Source: Seminavis robusta
Taxonomy: Eukaryota; Bacillariophyta; Bacillariophyceae; Naviculales; Naviculaceae
NCBI GenBank assembly: GCA_903772945.1
Contig: CAICTM010000082.1
Location: 62,001 to 126,000, forward strand
Reading direction: 5' to 3'
Length of the DNA: 64,000 nucleotides
Each line of letters begins with the position of its first letter. Position 1 is the stretch's first letter. Positions 11,764 to 22,807 of this stretch are shown piece by piece. The notes under the pieces are model-generated. The model did not search any database and was not told the DNA's origin. It saw only the letters and a list, made by a program, of their open reading frames with translations. A program made the position numbers and the translations under genes.

Positions 11764-13884
11764 TTAGGCAGTGGCTGCGGCTTCGGGGTGCAACTTGCTG
11801 AGCCCGTAAAAGTTGAAGCCGGTAATGACCAGCTCGTTTTCGCTTTGTCCCACTTGCTTGAGGTGGCGAGTGGCATGAGAGAAGGCTTCCACCATCTCAT
11901 TGGCCCGGCCCATTTGCAAGTACACATTGCCGAGATCATTGAAGGTTTGTGCAATGGATGCGTGATCCTTTTGCTCCTTGGCCATTTTGAGCTCAAGAGC
12001 TTCCTTGAAGTGGCGGACAGCATCGTTGAGTTCTCCTCGTTGTTGGTGCACTCGGCCAACGTGTTCAATTGTGAGGATGACATCGGCATGGTCGTGGCCC
12101 AAGGCAGCCCGCTCGACGCGAAGAGTTTCGCGGTAGTAGGGCATGGCTTCATCGTCATTACCTTGATCCAAGTGGATGGTGGCAATGTTGTAGGTAATAA
12201 CAGAGCAATCTCTGTGGTCCCGTCCCAAAAGCTTGTGGCGGATGCGCAAGCTTTCATGGAAGCTCTCGAGAGCATAGTCGTAGAGGCTCATCTTGAATAG
12301 GACAAGTCCCAAAGAGTTGAGTGTGGATGCCACTTCCAAGTTTTCATCACCGTAGGCATCGCGGCGGATACGAAGAGCCTCTTGGTAGACTTCCAAGGCC
12401 TTGGAATAGCTGTGTGTCTGGTAGTGGATCAAGGCAATGGCAGAGAGTGTGGCAGCAATGTCCGTGGTGGAACTTTCGCGGTTGCGTTGTTGGATCTGGA
12501 CGGCCTCCTTGTAGACACGAAGGGCATCGTGATACTCGCCACGGAGCTTGTGGATCTGTCCAATGTTGGTCAAAGTGACAACAATGTTGGGATGGCAGGA
12601 GCTCAAGACAGCCCGTTCCACCTTCAATCCCTCCTTGTAGACACGAATGGCACCCTCGGTGTCTCCGCTTTCGTAGAGAAGGTTTCCGAGCTTGTTGAGT
12701 GTGGAGGCGATCTCTGGGTGGTTCATTCCCAATGCTGCTTCTCCGACCTGCAAGGCTTCACGGTACAATTTGCAAGCCTGTTCGAATTCGGAGCGTTCGT
12801 GGTGGATCTGCGCAATGCACTTGAGCATGATGGCGACATCGCGGTGGTTGCACCCAAGGCGTTTGCGGGCAATCTTCAAGAATCCGCTGTAGAGTTCCAT
12901 GGCGTCATCCAACCTACCCTTTTGGTGGAGGGTTTGGCCCATGTTGTAGCAGACGGCAGCAATGTCGAGGTGATCATCACCAAAGAGCTGACGGCGCATG
13001 GTCAAAGCCTCCGAGTAGATGCAGAGAGCCTGATCAAGATCGCCCTTCATGTAGTGGATGCGGCCAATGTTGTTCATTGTTGTGGCGACCTCCTTGGTGG
13101 CGGCATCTTGTCCGAGGACATTGCGACGAATTCGGAGGGATTCTTTGTAGTAAGCCAGTGCCTTTTCGGTGTCGGCTTTGGGCAAGTGGAAGAAGAGGAC
13201 TCCGAGGGAGTTCAAAGTGGCGGAAACTTCGAGCATTTGGTGAGTGCAAGCGGCAGCGGCGGAAGTGCTGACTTCGAGTGCCTTTTGGAAAGTCTGAATG
13301 GCCTCTTCAAAGCGACCAGCTCGGTAGAGGACATTTCCGATATTGGACAAGATGGCGACGACAGTGACACCTCCAGCGTGGCTAAGAGCCTTCATGCTGT
13401 TGGCACAGCAGTCAGAGCCACACTGGAAGATCTGAAGAGCGCGGAGGAAGGATGTGGAGGCTTCTTGGTTGTTGTTTGTGCGGATGGCGACTTGGCCCAA
13501 ATTGTAGAGGATGGTAGCAACGCTGGTGTGGATGGATGCAAGTTCGGCGTCGATCATGATGGGTTGGGAGAAGGTGTGCATGCCTTCGTCGTATTCTCCC
13601 CGTTGGTAGATGTAAAGGTTCTTGGAAGCGTCCGAGTTCTCGCCAATGGGAGACCGAGCCGAAGAGCCAGCAAAGAAAGCCATTTCGTTTGCCTTGGATA
13701 ATGCTCTTCGAAAGAATTGAGTGGCTTCATGGAGTTGGGAGGAGTCAACAAGTTCGACTCCCATGTTGTTCAGATCGGCAATCATCTCCATGGGACTAGT
13801 GTTGATGTGGGACGAAACTGGTTTCGATGGTTCCACAAACATGCTAGTGCTGCAGCTGGTGATGGATGGAATGCTAGGGCTCAT
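11764..13884 (-). CDS. Kinesin-light-chain-type TPR repeat protein
   Basis: Single exon, 706 residues, ATG at 13884. From about residue 35 to 690 the protein is a nearly unbroken array of 42-residue tetratricopeptide repeats of the kinesin light chain type (for example EVATTMNNIGRIHYMKGDLD and VTLTNIGQIHKLRGEYHDAL). Each has the pattern xxLNxLGxLxxxxGxxxxAxxxYxxALxI. I count about fourteen units. No kinesin-binding coiled coil or catalytic domain is visible, so it is most likely a scaffold; large families of such TPR proteins are common in diatoms. The DNA shows a 126-nt periodicity, and because codon use is regular the opposite strand stays open for more than 400 codons. The short N-terminus has no targeting signal. 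Confidence 0.85.
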   Translation of the reverse strand: MSPSIPSITSCSTSMFVEPSKPVSSHINTSPMEMIADLNNMGVELVDSSQLHEATQFFRRALSKANEMAFFAGSSARSPIGENSDASKNLYIYQRGEYDEGMHTFSQPIMIDAELASIHTSVATILYNLGQVAIRTNNNQEASTSFLRALQIFQCGSDCCANSMKALSHAGGVTVVAILSNIGNVLYRAGRFEEAIQTFQKALEVSTSAAAACTHQMLEVSATLNSLGVLFFHLPKADTEKALAYYKESLRIRRNVLGQDAATKEVATTMNNIGRIHYMKGDLDQALCIYSEALTMRRQLFGDDHLDIAAVCYNMGQTLHQKGRLDDAMELYSGFLKIARKRLGCNHRDVAIMLKCIAQIHHERSEFEQACKLYREALQVGEAALGMNHPEIASTLNKLGNLLYESGDTEGAIRVYKEGLKVERAVLSSCHPNIVVTLTNIGQIHKLRGEYHDALRVYKEAVQIQQRNRESSTTDIAATLSAIALIHYQTHSYSKALEVYQEALRIRRDAYGDENLEVASTLNSLGLVLFKMSLYDYALESFHESLRIRHKLLGRDHRDCSVITYNIATIHLDQGNDDEAMPYYRETLRVERAALGHDHADVILTIEHVGRVHQQRGELNDAVRHFKEALELKMAKEQKDHASIAQTFNDLGNVYLQMGRANEMVEAFSHATRHLKQVGQSENELVITGFNFYGLSKLHPEAAATA

Positions 13885-16109
13885 GATTGCTGTGATGAAG
13901 GGAAGAGAGATAAAGGACTCGGTAGAAGTGTTGTTGCTGATTGTGAGCTCTTGGAGTTAGTATTGTGAGAGCAGATGATGATGATGGAGTGGTGGGGCAT
14001 TTGGAATGGTTCCAAGCTGGTTCGAGGGCTGGTCGTTGTTTGGTTGCAGTTACAAAAGAGGTGAAACAGCCTCTTAATTACTAAATCGTACTTTTGCTGT
14101 TCCTTAAGTCGCAGCTGTTCCAGGCGACCGTTCATGAGTTCCATGCCACTGTTCACAGAGCTTTCACAGCTTGTTCACTGGCTTTCAACGTTTACAAGCT
14201 AAGCCAACCGAACGACCTCTTCCCCTTGTAATCGTAAGAAAACCGCGACGGTCTAAGATTTTATCGAGGCATCTCCCACACTCCCACGTCCGTCCCAAAC
14301 CACGCGCGAATAGTCACCTTTACGAATAGCATCCGACATGATGTGCATGATGTAGCTGGAACTAACGACATGGAACACTTGAACAGGCCCACAAGGCTAT
14401 CCGAAGGTATCTAGCTTCTATTGCAAGGCTCAATGCCTTAGTCCTTCTTTGCCCGGTTGGACCGCCTGAGTCTGGCATGTTGCTAGTAGTATACTGTAGT
14501 GCTAGTTCTAGGCATTCCGCTTTGTGGAAGTGGGTTTACGAGCTGCTAGGAGAGTGCTACCGGTACTACTAACCAACTCTTTATCAAGTAACATCCAAGC
14601 GAAGCTATACCGGTGCGTATATGAAAAGGCTCCGCCAATTTTCTCCTGTGCTGCATTGGCAGGCAGGTTCCATCCATGAGGTGCGTTCATCTGAACAAAG
14701 AAAACACTCGTGAGGGCTAACACAAGGAGTCAGGTGCAGTTGATTCAAAGCCTTACCACACAAACAAGCTCTAGTTGCAACAAACCTAAGGGTATCTGGT
14801 CGCAGGTAATCCCAAGCCAAGGCAAAATTTAATCATTCTTCTCAGGCTTGGCTGCTGAAGAAAGTTACGGTTGCCTTTCCACTGCTGTCCATGCTCTTTC
14901 CGCAACGACGACTCAGCCATGCATTTCCATTCTTTCGTTGATCTCTGCTTGCTGTTTGATGGTGAAGAAGCATGTTCTATAGAGAACGAAGAGCTGCCAA
15001 AGCAGATAGCTTCTTTTGCTTTGAAACAATCAGGGTTGTTGGCTGGGTTTGGTCGTAGCTTGTGAAAATTTTGTCCGGTTTGTGTGATTCAAAGTCAAAG
15101 ACATTCTGATCAGCTTCAAGTGCACGGTTACATTTAATTGTTTACACTCCACGAAGCTTTCACGATGACATCTACGTTCACAGAGCGTGCTTCCGTTTAG
15201 TGTTTTCACCGCTGGTTCGCAAAGAATGACTGCTCTCTAAAGTGAACATCAAAGCCTTTTTTGTGTTCGTGGCCCTCACTTTTTTACTTTTTGTCAAGCC
15301 GCCTTGGCTGCAGCGGGTGATTTGTAAGTTCGCGACGTACCCTTCCTATTATTGTGGTACGGCTGTGCTGTCAACTTTGTGGGACCCCTCTGGCTGTAGC
15401 CTTTGTCTTTTTCGGAGTTGCTCTGCTGGGAACCACTGCTACAATGTACTACACTACTACATGTATTGGCGGAACTCTGGCATGTGCGGTACTGTACCGT
15501 AGGTGCAAAGTAAGTTTCGAGAAAGCTACTACTAGTAATTCGAGCTTTGAAATCAGGACCCATGGACTGATGTGATTCAGCGCTATGAAATAGCGAATGC
15601 ATGTCAAAAGAGATGTACTGTACGAGTACCTGGTACATGAACCTCCTGCCCCGGTATCAGTACACTCGTAGTAACAAACAGCCTCATCAGTCTTCGCAAC
15701 CATGAATGATGAGGTCCAGCCAAAGTCACTCAATCACGGAAAGATCCAGAATGCAATGTCAGACTTACTTGTGTAGCTTTCGGGATTCCCCATTTGCCCT
15801 GCAATCATAGCTACCAACAATACGAGTGTTGGAGCGTTGGAGCGGTTCGGTATATTTGAACGTTCCATTGCCAACAACTCGGGTGATGTATGGGCCATCT
15901 GCCTATGAAGCGCACCAGAGCAATTGCCGTCAGCTTCAGTTCGGATCGCTTTGGATTTCAATTGGCGGTGTTGTGCTGGACGCTTCGATAGATTATTGAT
16001 AAGATCATCACTGTCGAAGGCACAATAATTATTTGATCAAAACGCAGTAAAGAAAGAAAAGATTGACGATTGAAAGAAACAAACATACCGGTAGAATTAT
16101 TCATCGACC
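13885..16109. other. Long intergenic region with no secure gene
   Basis: This is the 2.2 kb between the TPR gene and the hydrogenase fusion, whose 5' ends diverge. Several 60-110 codon ORFs occur, and none has a recognised family. The best hint of coding is on the minus strand at about 15760-16005 (listed separately). A weakly hydrophobic ORF at 15354-15575 (+) is probably chance. The final 300 bases must include the hydrogenase promoter; TACCGGTAGAA lies at about 16086. Confidence 0.5.
15734..16005 (-). CDS. Possible exon of an unrecognised minus-strand gene
   Basis: An open frame without an upstream stop runs from about 16005 and reads like a natural protein (NNLSKRPAQHRQLKSKAIRT, then HTSPELLAMERSNI and a hydrophobic TLVLLVAMIAGQMG). 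A good donor (ACAAGTAAGT) lies near 15770. I could not find a convincing acceptor, initiator Met exon or family match, so this may be a spliced gene divergent from the hydrogenase, or chance. Confidence 0.2.
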
Positions 16110-19100
16110 ATGGCTCCAACTGGTGCCACAAAGGAAGAGAACAAACTCATGATGGTGGCAGTCGAGTTCCATGATGACAACGATGGGAATGTCACTGCTT
16201 TGAAAGTCCCAGAGGGGACAAAATTGACCGAAGCCGCAGCGATGGCAGGCGTCACCATCCCAACGCTTTGTCACCATCCCAGGCTGACCCCTGTTGGAAA
16301 GTGCGGTGTCTGCGTCTGTGCCATTGAAGGAGGACCCACCCCGACACAGGTACGACAGAAGCTGCTTTGTGGGTGCTGGCTTATATACAAATCATTCTTA
16401 TCCATGTTGTAGTTGGCCTGTTCCTCTGTGTGTAGACCCAACGAAGACGGATCACCCCTCAAGGTTCATGTCCATGGTACAATGTTGAATGGACTCGCTA
16501 ACGCAGCCCTTCGGCGCAACTTGGACTTGTCCATCAGGAACAAGGTGAAAAGATTCCAAGCAAACAGGGGAAATGCTTTTGCGCCATGCGGTTCCTTGGA
16601 GATTGAGGACTTGGCGAAGTGGATGAACGAGTCCAATGTGGATACAAGCTCCAACTGCATTACTTACGACCCATCCCTTTGCATTGGTTGTTCGAGATGT
16701 GTCCGCGCCTGTGACCAACTGCAAGGTATGAAAGTCCTCGAAGCCCCCCTGCCCACGGCGAACCCCCCAGCCGTTGGTATTGCCCAGGCCCCACCTTGCA
16801 TGACCACTCAAGCTGGTCGTCCTCTCAAGGAGACAGACTGCATCGGTTGCGGCCAGTGCACCGTCTTTTGTCCGACCGGCGCCATCAAAGAGGTCGATCA
16901 CACGGCCAAGGTTATGAGGGCCCTGTTGGATCCTGAAATGGTTGTGGTCTTGCAAACAGCCCCGAGTGTCAGAGTCACTCTGGCCGAGATGTTTGGTGGT
17001 GCGCCCGGGGAGTGCTCAGAGGGAAGGTTGGTGGGAGCTGCAAAAGCATGTGGCTTTCGATTTGTCTTTGATACCAATCTTTCCGCAGACCTGACTATCA
17101 TGGAAGAAGCCAACGAGCTTCTGAAACGTATTCAAGTTGCAGAAAGTGGCACCGAAGAGGAAAAGAAGAAAATGCCACTGCCCATGTTGTACGTACTGCT
17201 TGTCCCTTTGTGTTCCTGACCTTCACAGCAAAGCTTTCACTGACAACTTCCCCTTTCATTGCACCATTTTGAAGCACGTCTTGTTGCCCTGGATGGATCA
17301 ACCTGGTCGAGCAGTCCTATCCCCACCTTATTCCCCATCTCTCCACGTGCCGATCACCAATGGGCATGTTGAGCTCCATCATCCGACATCATTGGTGGCC
17401 CAAGCAAGTCACCATTTCCACCCAGCACGGAAAGAAAGCTATCGAGGGGTTCACGTCCAGTGGTGTTTTGGTGGAAGAAGTCGACCAGTCCAAGTTATTC
17501 GTCGTGGCTGCGATGCCCTGCACGGCCAAGAAGGATGAAATTGCTAGGCGACAGTTCCAAATGTCGAATGGCCAATATGAAACAGATGCGGTTCTGACTG
17601 TCAGAGAGTTTGCTCGGCTGATCGAACTTCGCGGAGTCGCGCAGCGCAATGACTACGAGACCTTCAGAAAGATCCCTGACCTTGTGTACGACAACCCTTT
17701 CGGGGAATCGACTGGAGCTGCTATGATCTTTGGTGTCACTGGTGGAGTCATGGAGGCTGCACTGCGAACAGCGGCGGACGTTCTGCATGGTTCGAGCTTG
17801 GACGATGTCAAGTATGATGCCGTGAGAGGATTGTTCGGGATCAAAGAAGCCACAGTGAAGCTAGGACCGGACAAGGAAATTGCACTGAATGTCGCTGTCT
17901 GCCATCAAATGAGGAATGTGCGAGAGTTCCTCGAGACAATTGAGCAAGGCGATGCGAACTATCACTTCATTGAGATAATGACATGTCCTGGAGGCTGCAT
18001 TGGTGGTGGAGGCCTCCCACAAAGTCGAGACCCTAAGATCTTGTCAAAGCGAATTGACTCAGTCTATCAAATGGATGAGCGAATGGTGAAACGCAAGTCG
18101 CACGAAAATGTGGCCGTCAAAGAGTTGTACGATCGTCTCTTGGGCCAGCCGTTGTCCCATACCTCTCATGAGTTGCTTCATACACAATACACCGCAAGGC
18201 CCCGAAAGCGCCCAGTTGCGCTCAAAGCCCCTCCCAGTTCTGATATTTACGAATTGGATGGAGACACAACGAATCGCATCGTTATTGTGTATGGCACACA
18301 GAGTGGAACAGCAGCACAGGCTGCCAAGGAGATTAAGCTGGAATTACAATCATTTATCTCACGATCCAAAGTGTCGCCCGAGCCCAACATCTGCCTCGTG
18401 GCTGCCAATGCTCTCCACCCTGGAAAACTTGTGGAAACTGTTCGTGACACAATGGCCGCAATCTTTGTGACCTGCACATTTGGGGAAGGAGAATTCCCCG
18501 AGGTGATGCTGAAGCTGTGGGACCACTTGGAGAATCAGTGCAACAAGCATACATTCCCAGAAGGATCCCTACGTTACGGTGTGTTTGGTCTGGGATCTTC
18601 GATGTATGCGGTGGGAGATCAATTCAATCGCGCTGCCAGGCGTCTGGATACGAGATTGGAAGAGTTGGGTGGAGAGAGATTGATCGATGTTGGACTTGGA
18701 GATGACCAAGCAGCGGAGCTGTACAGAGGGGAGCTTGACAAATGGTTGGAGCAGGTGCAGCCCAAGCTGTTTGGAAAGGCGTCAGGAGGGCGTTCGTATT
18801 TGGACCCTCCAGAGCCGTTGTTCAGGCTCTCTTTGGCGGTAAGTATCTCTCCTCTGCCCATTCGGCAACTACTTGCGTCCCTTTGCTTCCCTTCACTCAA
18901 TGCCGTGCTCCTTGTACTTTTTCAAGCCTGGATTCCATGGACGCCACTTTAGGCCCTTGCCACCCGACTATCATTTCGTCAAGCTGGCGTCGTCAGAGTC
19001 AGTGGTGTCGGAGGGATACGATCGACCAGCCGCCCTGTTCTCCTTTGATCTTGCAGAGACAGGGCTGGAGTACACGGTTGGTGACCATTTGGCTGTTTTG

Positions 19101-20189
19101 CCCCGAAACCCTGATGCCGCAGCGGACAGGATTCTTGCATTGTATCACCCCGATCTGGATGGCTCCAACGTACTATCCGTCGAGGCTGTGGATCCACTTG
19201 GGGACTGCCCCTTCCCACCCACCCTGACAGCCAGAGAATTGTTGACGCAGTACCTGGATCTGTGTGGAAGGCCGTCAAGGAGCTTCTTCCGACAGCTTCT
19301 CATGTTTGCTAGGACCGTTACCGCTCGTAATAAGTTGCGGGAGCTGTGCGAGAGAGATGACAAAGCCACCCAACCAGATCGCCTCGAGATGTACACTGCA
19401 AACCACACCTACGCAGATGTCCTCTGTGAGTTTGCTGCAACATCACTGCCTCCGTTTGAGTACCTCCTCTCGATGATACCAAGCATCACACCTCGTCTGT
19501 ATTCGATTGCGTCTTCGCCGCTTCTCCGAAAGGAACGGTTGGAATTGCTCGTTGTGCTGAACCAGTGGCACGACGGCAACAATGAGTTCAGGGTTGGTTT
19601 GACGACTCAGTTCCTGTTTGGGTTGGAGATTGGAGATAGAGTCGCAGTGCAGATAAGGACTGGTATACTGCAACCACCAGAAGATACCGTGACCCCTCTC
19701 CTCATGTTTGGATTGGGAACAGGAGTGGCTCCCTTCCGCGGCTTCTTGCAACATCGTCAGGCCTTGCTGGAACAAGAAGACGCGAAGCTTGGTCCTGCCA
19801 CATTGTACGTTGGTTTCCGCCACGAGAGCTTTGACTATTACTTGAAGGACGATCTGCGTTCATGGCTGGACCAAGGGGTGTTGACAGCGCTCCACCCTGC
19901 CTTCTCACACGACAACTTGGAGGAACGAAAGGGCAAGATGTATTTCATCTCGGACCTGATTGTCGACAAGCCAGAAGACATGGCTAAGGCTTTGCACATT
20001 GACAAGCACGACAACGAAGTACATGCCTATTATTGCGGGCCAGCACTCGGTATCCCTGAAACGATTCAGAGTTCCATGACGAACGCCATCAGCAGAGGCG
20101 ATGGTGGAGCATTGGACGAAGAAGACGCCGAGGCATTCATGGACAGATTGGTTCGAAAAGAAGATCGATTCCACACCGAGTGTTTCTAG
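16110..20189 (+). CDS. [FeFe]-hydrogenase fused to a P450-reductase-type FMN/FAD/NADPH flavoprotein
   Basis: Exons 16110-16349, 16413-17188, 17275-18838 and 18927-20189 join in frame to about 1280 residues. Residues 20-100 are a [2Fe-2S] domain (CHHPRLTPVGKCGVC, later SSVC). Two [4Fe-4S] ferredoxin motifs follow at about 170-180 (CIGCSRCVRAC) and 223-233 (CIGCGQCTVFC). The H-cluster domain has all three signatures: FTSCCPGW at 339-346 (created by splicing intron 2), MPCTAKKDE at 419-427 and EIMTCPGGCIGGGG at 572-585. From about 674 a flavodoxin domain begins (IVIVYGTQSGT, TFGEGEFP), then the FAD domain (RLYSIASS near 1050) and an NADP(H) domain (GLGTGVAPFRGF near 1122, YYCGPALGIPET). The predicted role is H2 production or uptake coupled to NAD(P)H in one chain. 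The usual His-Cys medial cluster site is degraded to one Cys (FAPCGSLEIEDLA). No targeting peptide is seen. Active-site residues look intact. Confidence 0.92.
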
Positions 20190-20938
20190 GTAGTACCCGG
20201 CCAGCAGCTGTTATGGCGCAAGACACGAATATACTTTTGTTTGGTGGTGCATGTATGTATTCTTGAATGCCCTGCCCGCGAAGCAACAACGAAGGAGCCA
20301 AACCAAAGCGTTACATCATTGTCTTAGAAACATATCCTCTATAAGAAGGCTCTTCATAAGAACCTACTTTTGAACGGCAGTGTTGGTATCATACTAGTAC
20401 CAGGTAGCAGCTACCGGTAGATAGCGAGCAAGCTAGCTGGCCAGCTTGAGGTGTTTAGGTACCGGTACATGGGCTCTCTATCAGGGAGAAAGAATCTCAT
20501 AAATGTTTCCGTGGATCCCGCAGCCAAGCCCTTTGGCCCCCATGTTGGTCCTCAATTAATTTATCTCCCCTGATATCATCCAACCAAGTCCTGAATTCTG
20601 TCTCTTCTTTGCTGGCTTCCATAGATAACCTCCCTATTCTAAAACCCTGGTTACGTACCATAGCATGTGAATGCACCGAGCGGTGGAGATTGTGTGTGCG
20701 CGGTCATTTTTATTGCGATCTATGTACCGGTACCGGTACCAGGTACAGTGTATTAATAGTGTGACGACAAGAACCGATCTTCGAAACCGAAGTCGGATCA
20801 AGTCGAGTGATAGGCATGGTCAGTTCAGACGTCCCAATTGTAAAGCAACAAAGCAACAAAGACCAACCCAACACAGTAAAAACCACCACAACACATCGCA
20901 CCACCATTTCGACAACACTAGCCAGCCTGCCAATAAAG
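20190..20938. other. Intergenic region with dense ACCGGT palindromes
   Basis: Contains 3' UTR of the hydrogenase fusion and 5' sequence of the next gene. ACCGGT/GGTACC palindromes cluster at 20400-20475 and 20724-20745, the last being a direct run of GTACCGGTACCGGTACC. No supported ORF other than an optional N-terminal extension of the next gene. Confidence 0.5.
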
Positions 20939-22093
20939 ATGACCCGCGTTGAACGAGTGCTTGGAGTCACCGAAGAGGAGCTGGTGCGCCAAAGCGCTGA
21001 GGAGCGGCAACTGTATATCTGCAAGCAAATTGGTGAGACTGGCGAGGAGATCCTTTGGTTTCGCAACATTCAGACGGGAGTTTTGACCCCCATTGGACCC
21101 TTCTGCACTCCAACTGTTGAAGAGTTGCGAGCACAAGTGAAACAAACGATGATGGACCAACCCGAAGAAGAAAACAAGGATCGCCAGTTCTACTGCCTCT
21201 ACCACGTGGACATTGGAGAGTTGCAGACCCGCCTCAAGACCACAGATCGTTGTTTGATCCAGATCGCTGGCAATTTCAATTGCCTCAATGTTCCTAACCG
21301 ACGCCGAAAACCCGACGAAGGAAGACTCGTGGAACTTGCCTTTCAACAAAAAACTCAAGGTCCAGCCGCAACGTTCGGGCCGCTCGCTTGCAATCTCTTC
21401 CGCACACATTTTTCCATGCCAACACCCCAATACTCTGGACAAACCTTGAAGCATCAAATCAGTTTGCTGGACAATGTGAAAGAGTACACGGGAATCCCTA
21501 TCAATGGAAAACTGACACTTCGTGGAGATGAGATACCAATACCCGACACCATGGATCTCGATGCAATTGTGGGCAAGGTTCGCGTAGGATTGCAAACAGA
21601 CTGTCACGTCATGTACGGGCGAAACAAGCGACAACGAGAGGTCTACCTGCTAGATACTGCAAAACATTGCGATGACTTTTCCAAGTTGCCTATTGTGGAT
21701 CAATGTCATGTGGCAGCTGTCAATTGGAATTCTCTAACCGAGGACCACACGCGAAACCATGTTCCTGCGTGGACGCAAACTCCTGCCAAACAAAAGGAAA
21801 TCTACAATTTGTCACGGGCATTGCTTCGCGCTGGCTATGAAGGCGTGTACTTGGCAGCTCTGATGCGACGCACGAAACATTTGTACTTGACTTTGGTGGG
21901 TGGAGGTGTGTTTGGGAATCCCAATCAACTGATTGTCCAAGAATTGGCACATGCCCACAAGAAATGGGCCAGTCACCCTGCCTCTTGCTTAGAGGCAGTC
22001 TATCTGTGCGGATATAGCCAGAAGGATAACGTGGAATGTTTGCTAAAGAAGGAGGGTATTAAGATTGCCAAGACCCGCAGAGTTGGTCAGTGA
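20939..22093 (+). CDS. Macro-domain-like protein of unknown function
   Basis: Single exon. I start at the ATG at 20939 (MTRVERVLGVTEEEL, 384 residues) because the preceding residues are Thr-rich and unstructured; an in-frame ATG at 20816 would add 41. The segment at about residues 130-190 (CLIQIAGNFNCLNVPNR, then TQGPAATFGPLACNLFR) and the late segment (YEGVYLAALMRRTKHLYLTL, then VGGGVFGN) resemble a family of bacterial and algal proteins with macrodomain-like folds: a glycine-rich loop after a beta strand and a GGG(V/A)FGN loop. Such folds bind ADP-ribose-type ligands, but the exact ligand here is unknown. No targeting signal is seen with the chosen start. The family assignment comes from memory of similar sequences and is moderate. 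Confidence 0.65.
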   Translation: MTRVERVLGVTEEELVRQSAEERQLYICKQIGETGEEILWFRNIQTGVLTPIGPFCTPTVEELRAQVKQTMMDQPEEENKDRQFYCLYHVDIGELQTRLKTTDRCLIQIAGNFNCLNVPNRRRKPDEGRLVELAFQQKTQGPAATFGPLACNLFRTHFSMPTPQYSGQTLKHQISLLDNVKEYTGIPINGKLTLRGDEIPIPDTMDLDAIVGKVRVGLQTDCHVMYGRNKRQREVYLLDTAKHCDDFSKLPIVDQCHVAAVNWNSLTEDHTRNHVPAWTQTPAKQKEIYNLSRALLRAGYEGVYLAALMRRTKHLYLTLVGGGVFGNPNQLIVQELAHAHKKWASHPASCLEAVYLCGYSQKDNVECLLKKEGIKIAKTRRVGQ

Positions 22094-22807
22094 GAATCTG
22101 GTTGTTTGATGTGGGAATCCGATCGAGGTACAATACTTCCTGTGTTCTAGATTAGCGTGGTAGTACACGTACAGTACGGTACGCCTCCACCACAAACAAA
22201 CATTTCTGGCTGTGAGTGACTGGATGAATGCCAATTAAAGCTCATTTACTTGACTGTGATCGACCGTTTTCCTATGTGCATGGTTAGATTGGACTGCCGT
22301 AATATGTGGAGGAATGGACTCTGACTCAAGAGTGCAGCAGTGCAGGGGAGCGAGACAACCAAGACCGAACAGACGAAGAAGGAAAGGATCATAAGGACAA
22401 AGACTAATGATACTCGTAGAGACCCAGAGCGCCTGATTGTCCCAATAAAATGCCGGGAGCTCATTGCAGAAGGAGCAAGGGCAAGCTGCGAACTGTGAAA
22501 GGGCCCGGAAACCGTAACCGCGTGAACCACTGTTCTCGTGACTAAACTAAAGCAAGAACCAAAAACGCGCCGAAAGCGGCTCATTTTTGTCAGAAGGGGT
22601 TACTATTACGCCAATGCTACCCATTGCACCAGCAAGCCTTGTTACATGTATTGGTATTAGCGTCCTCTTCCTCTCCAGAACTCCTTCATCATTATCCGAA
22701 GCCGCTCCGTCGGTATTAGCTTTCTTCTCCTTTCACCAACCGCTTTTTGTGACGGTCTTGTATCCGCATCTCCTTCTCGGTCTCTTCATACAAAAACAAC
22801 GGCAAGG
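22094..22807. other. Intergenic region
   Basis: Lies between the macro-like gene and the RecQ gene, both on the plus strand. A hydrophobic 112-codon ORF occurs on the minus strand at 22246-22584 without family resemblance; I regard it as chance. It must contain the RecQ promoter. Confidence 0.45.

Noticed and set aside
12382-13701. 439-codon plus-strand ORF opposite the TPR gene
   Set aside because: It mirrors the 126-nt TPR periodicity on the opposite strand; its protein lacks domain character and the TPR frame is clearly the coding one.
13881-14156. Upstream coding exon of the TPR gene (starting MNSGMELMNGRLEQL)
   Set aside because: The candidate donor and acceptor phases do not agree with the TPR frame; it could at most be a UTR intron.
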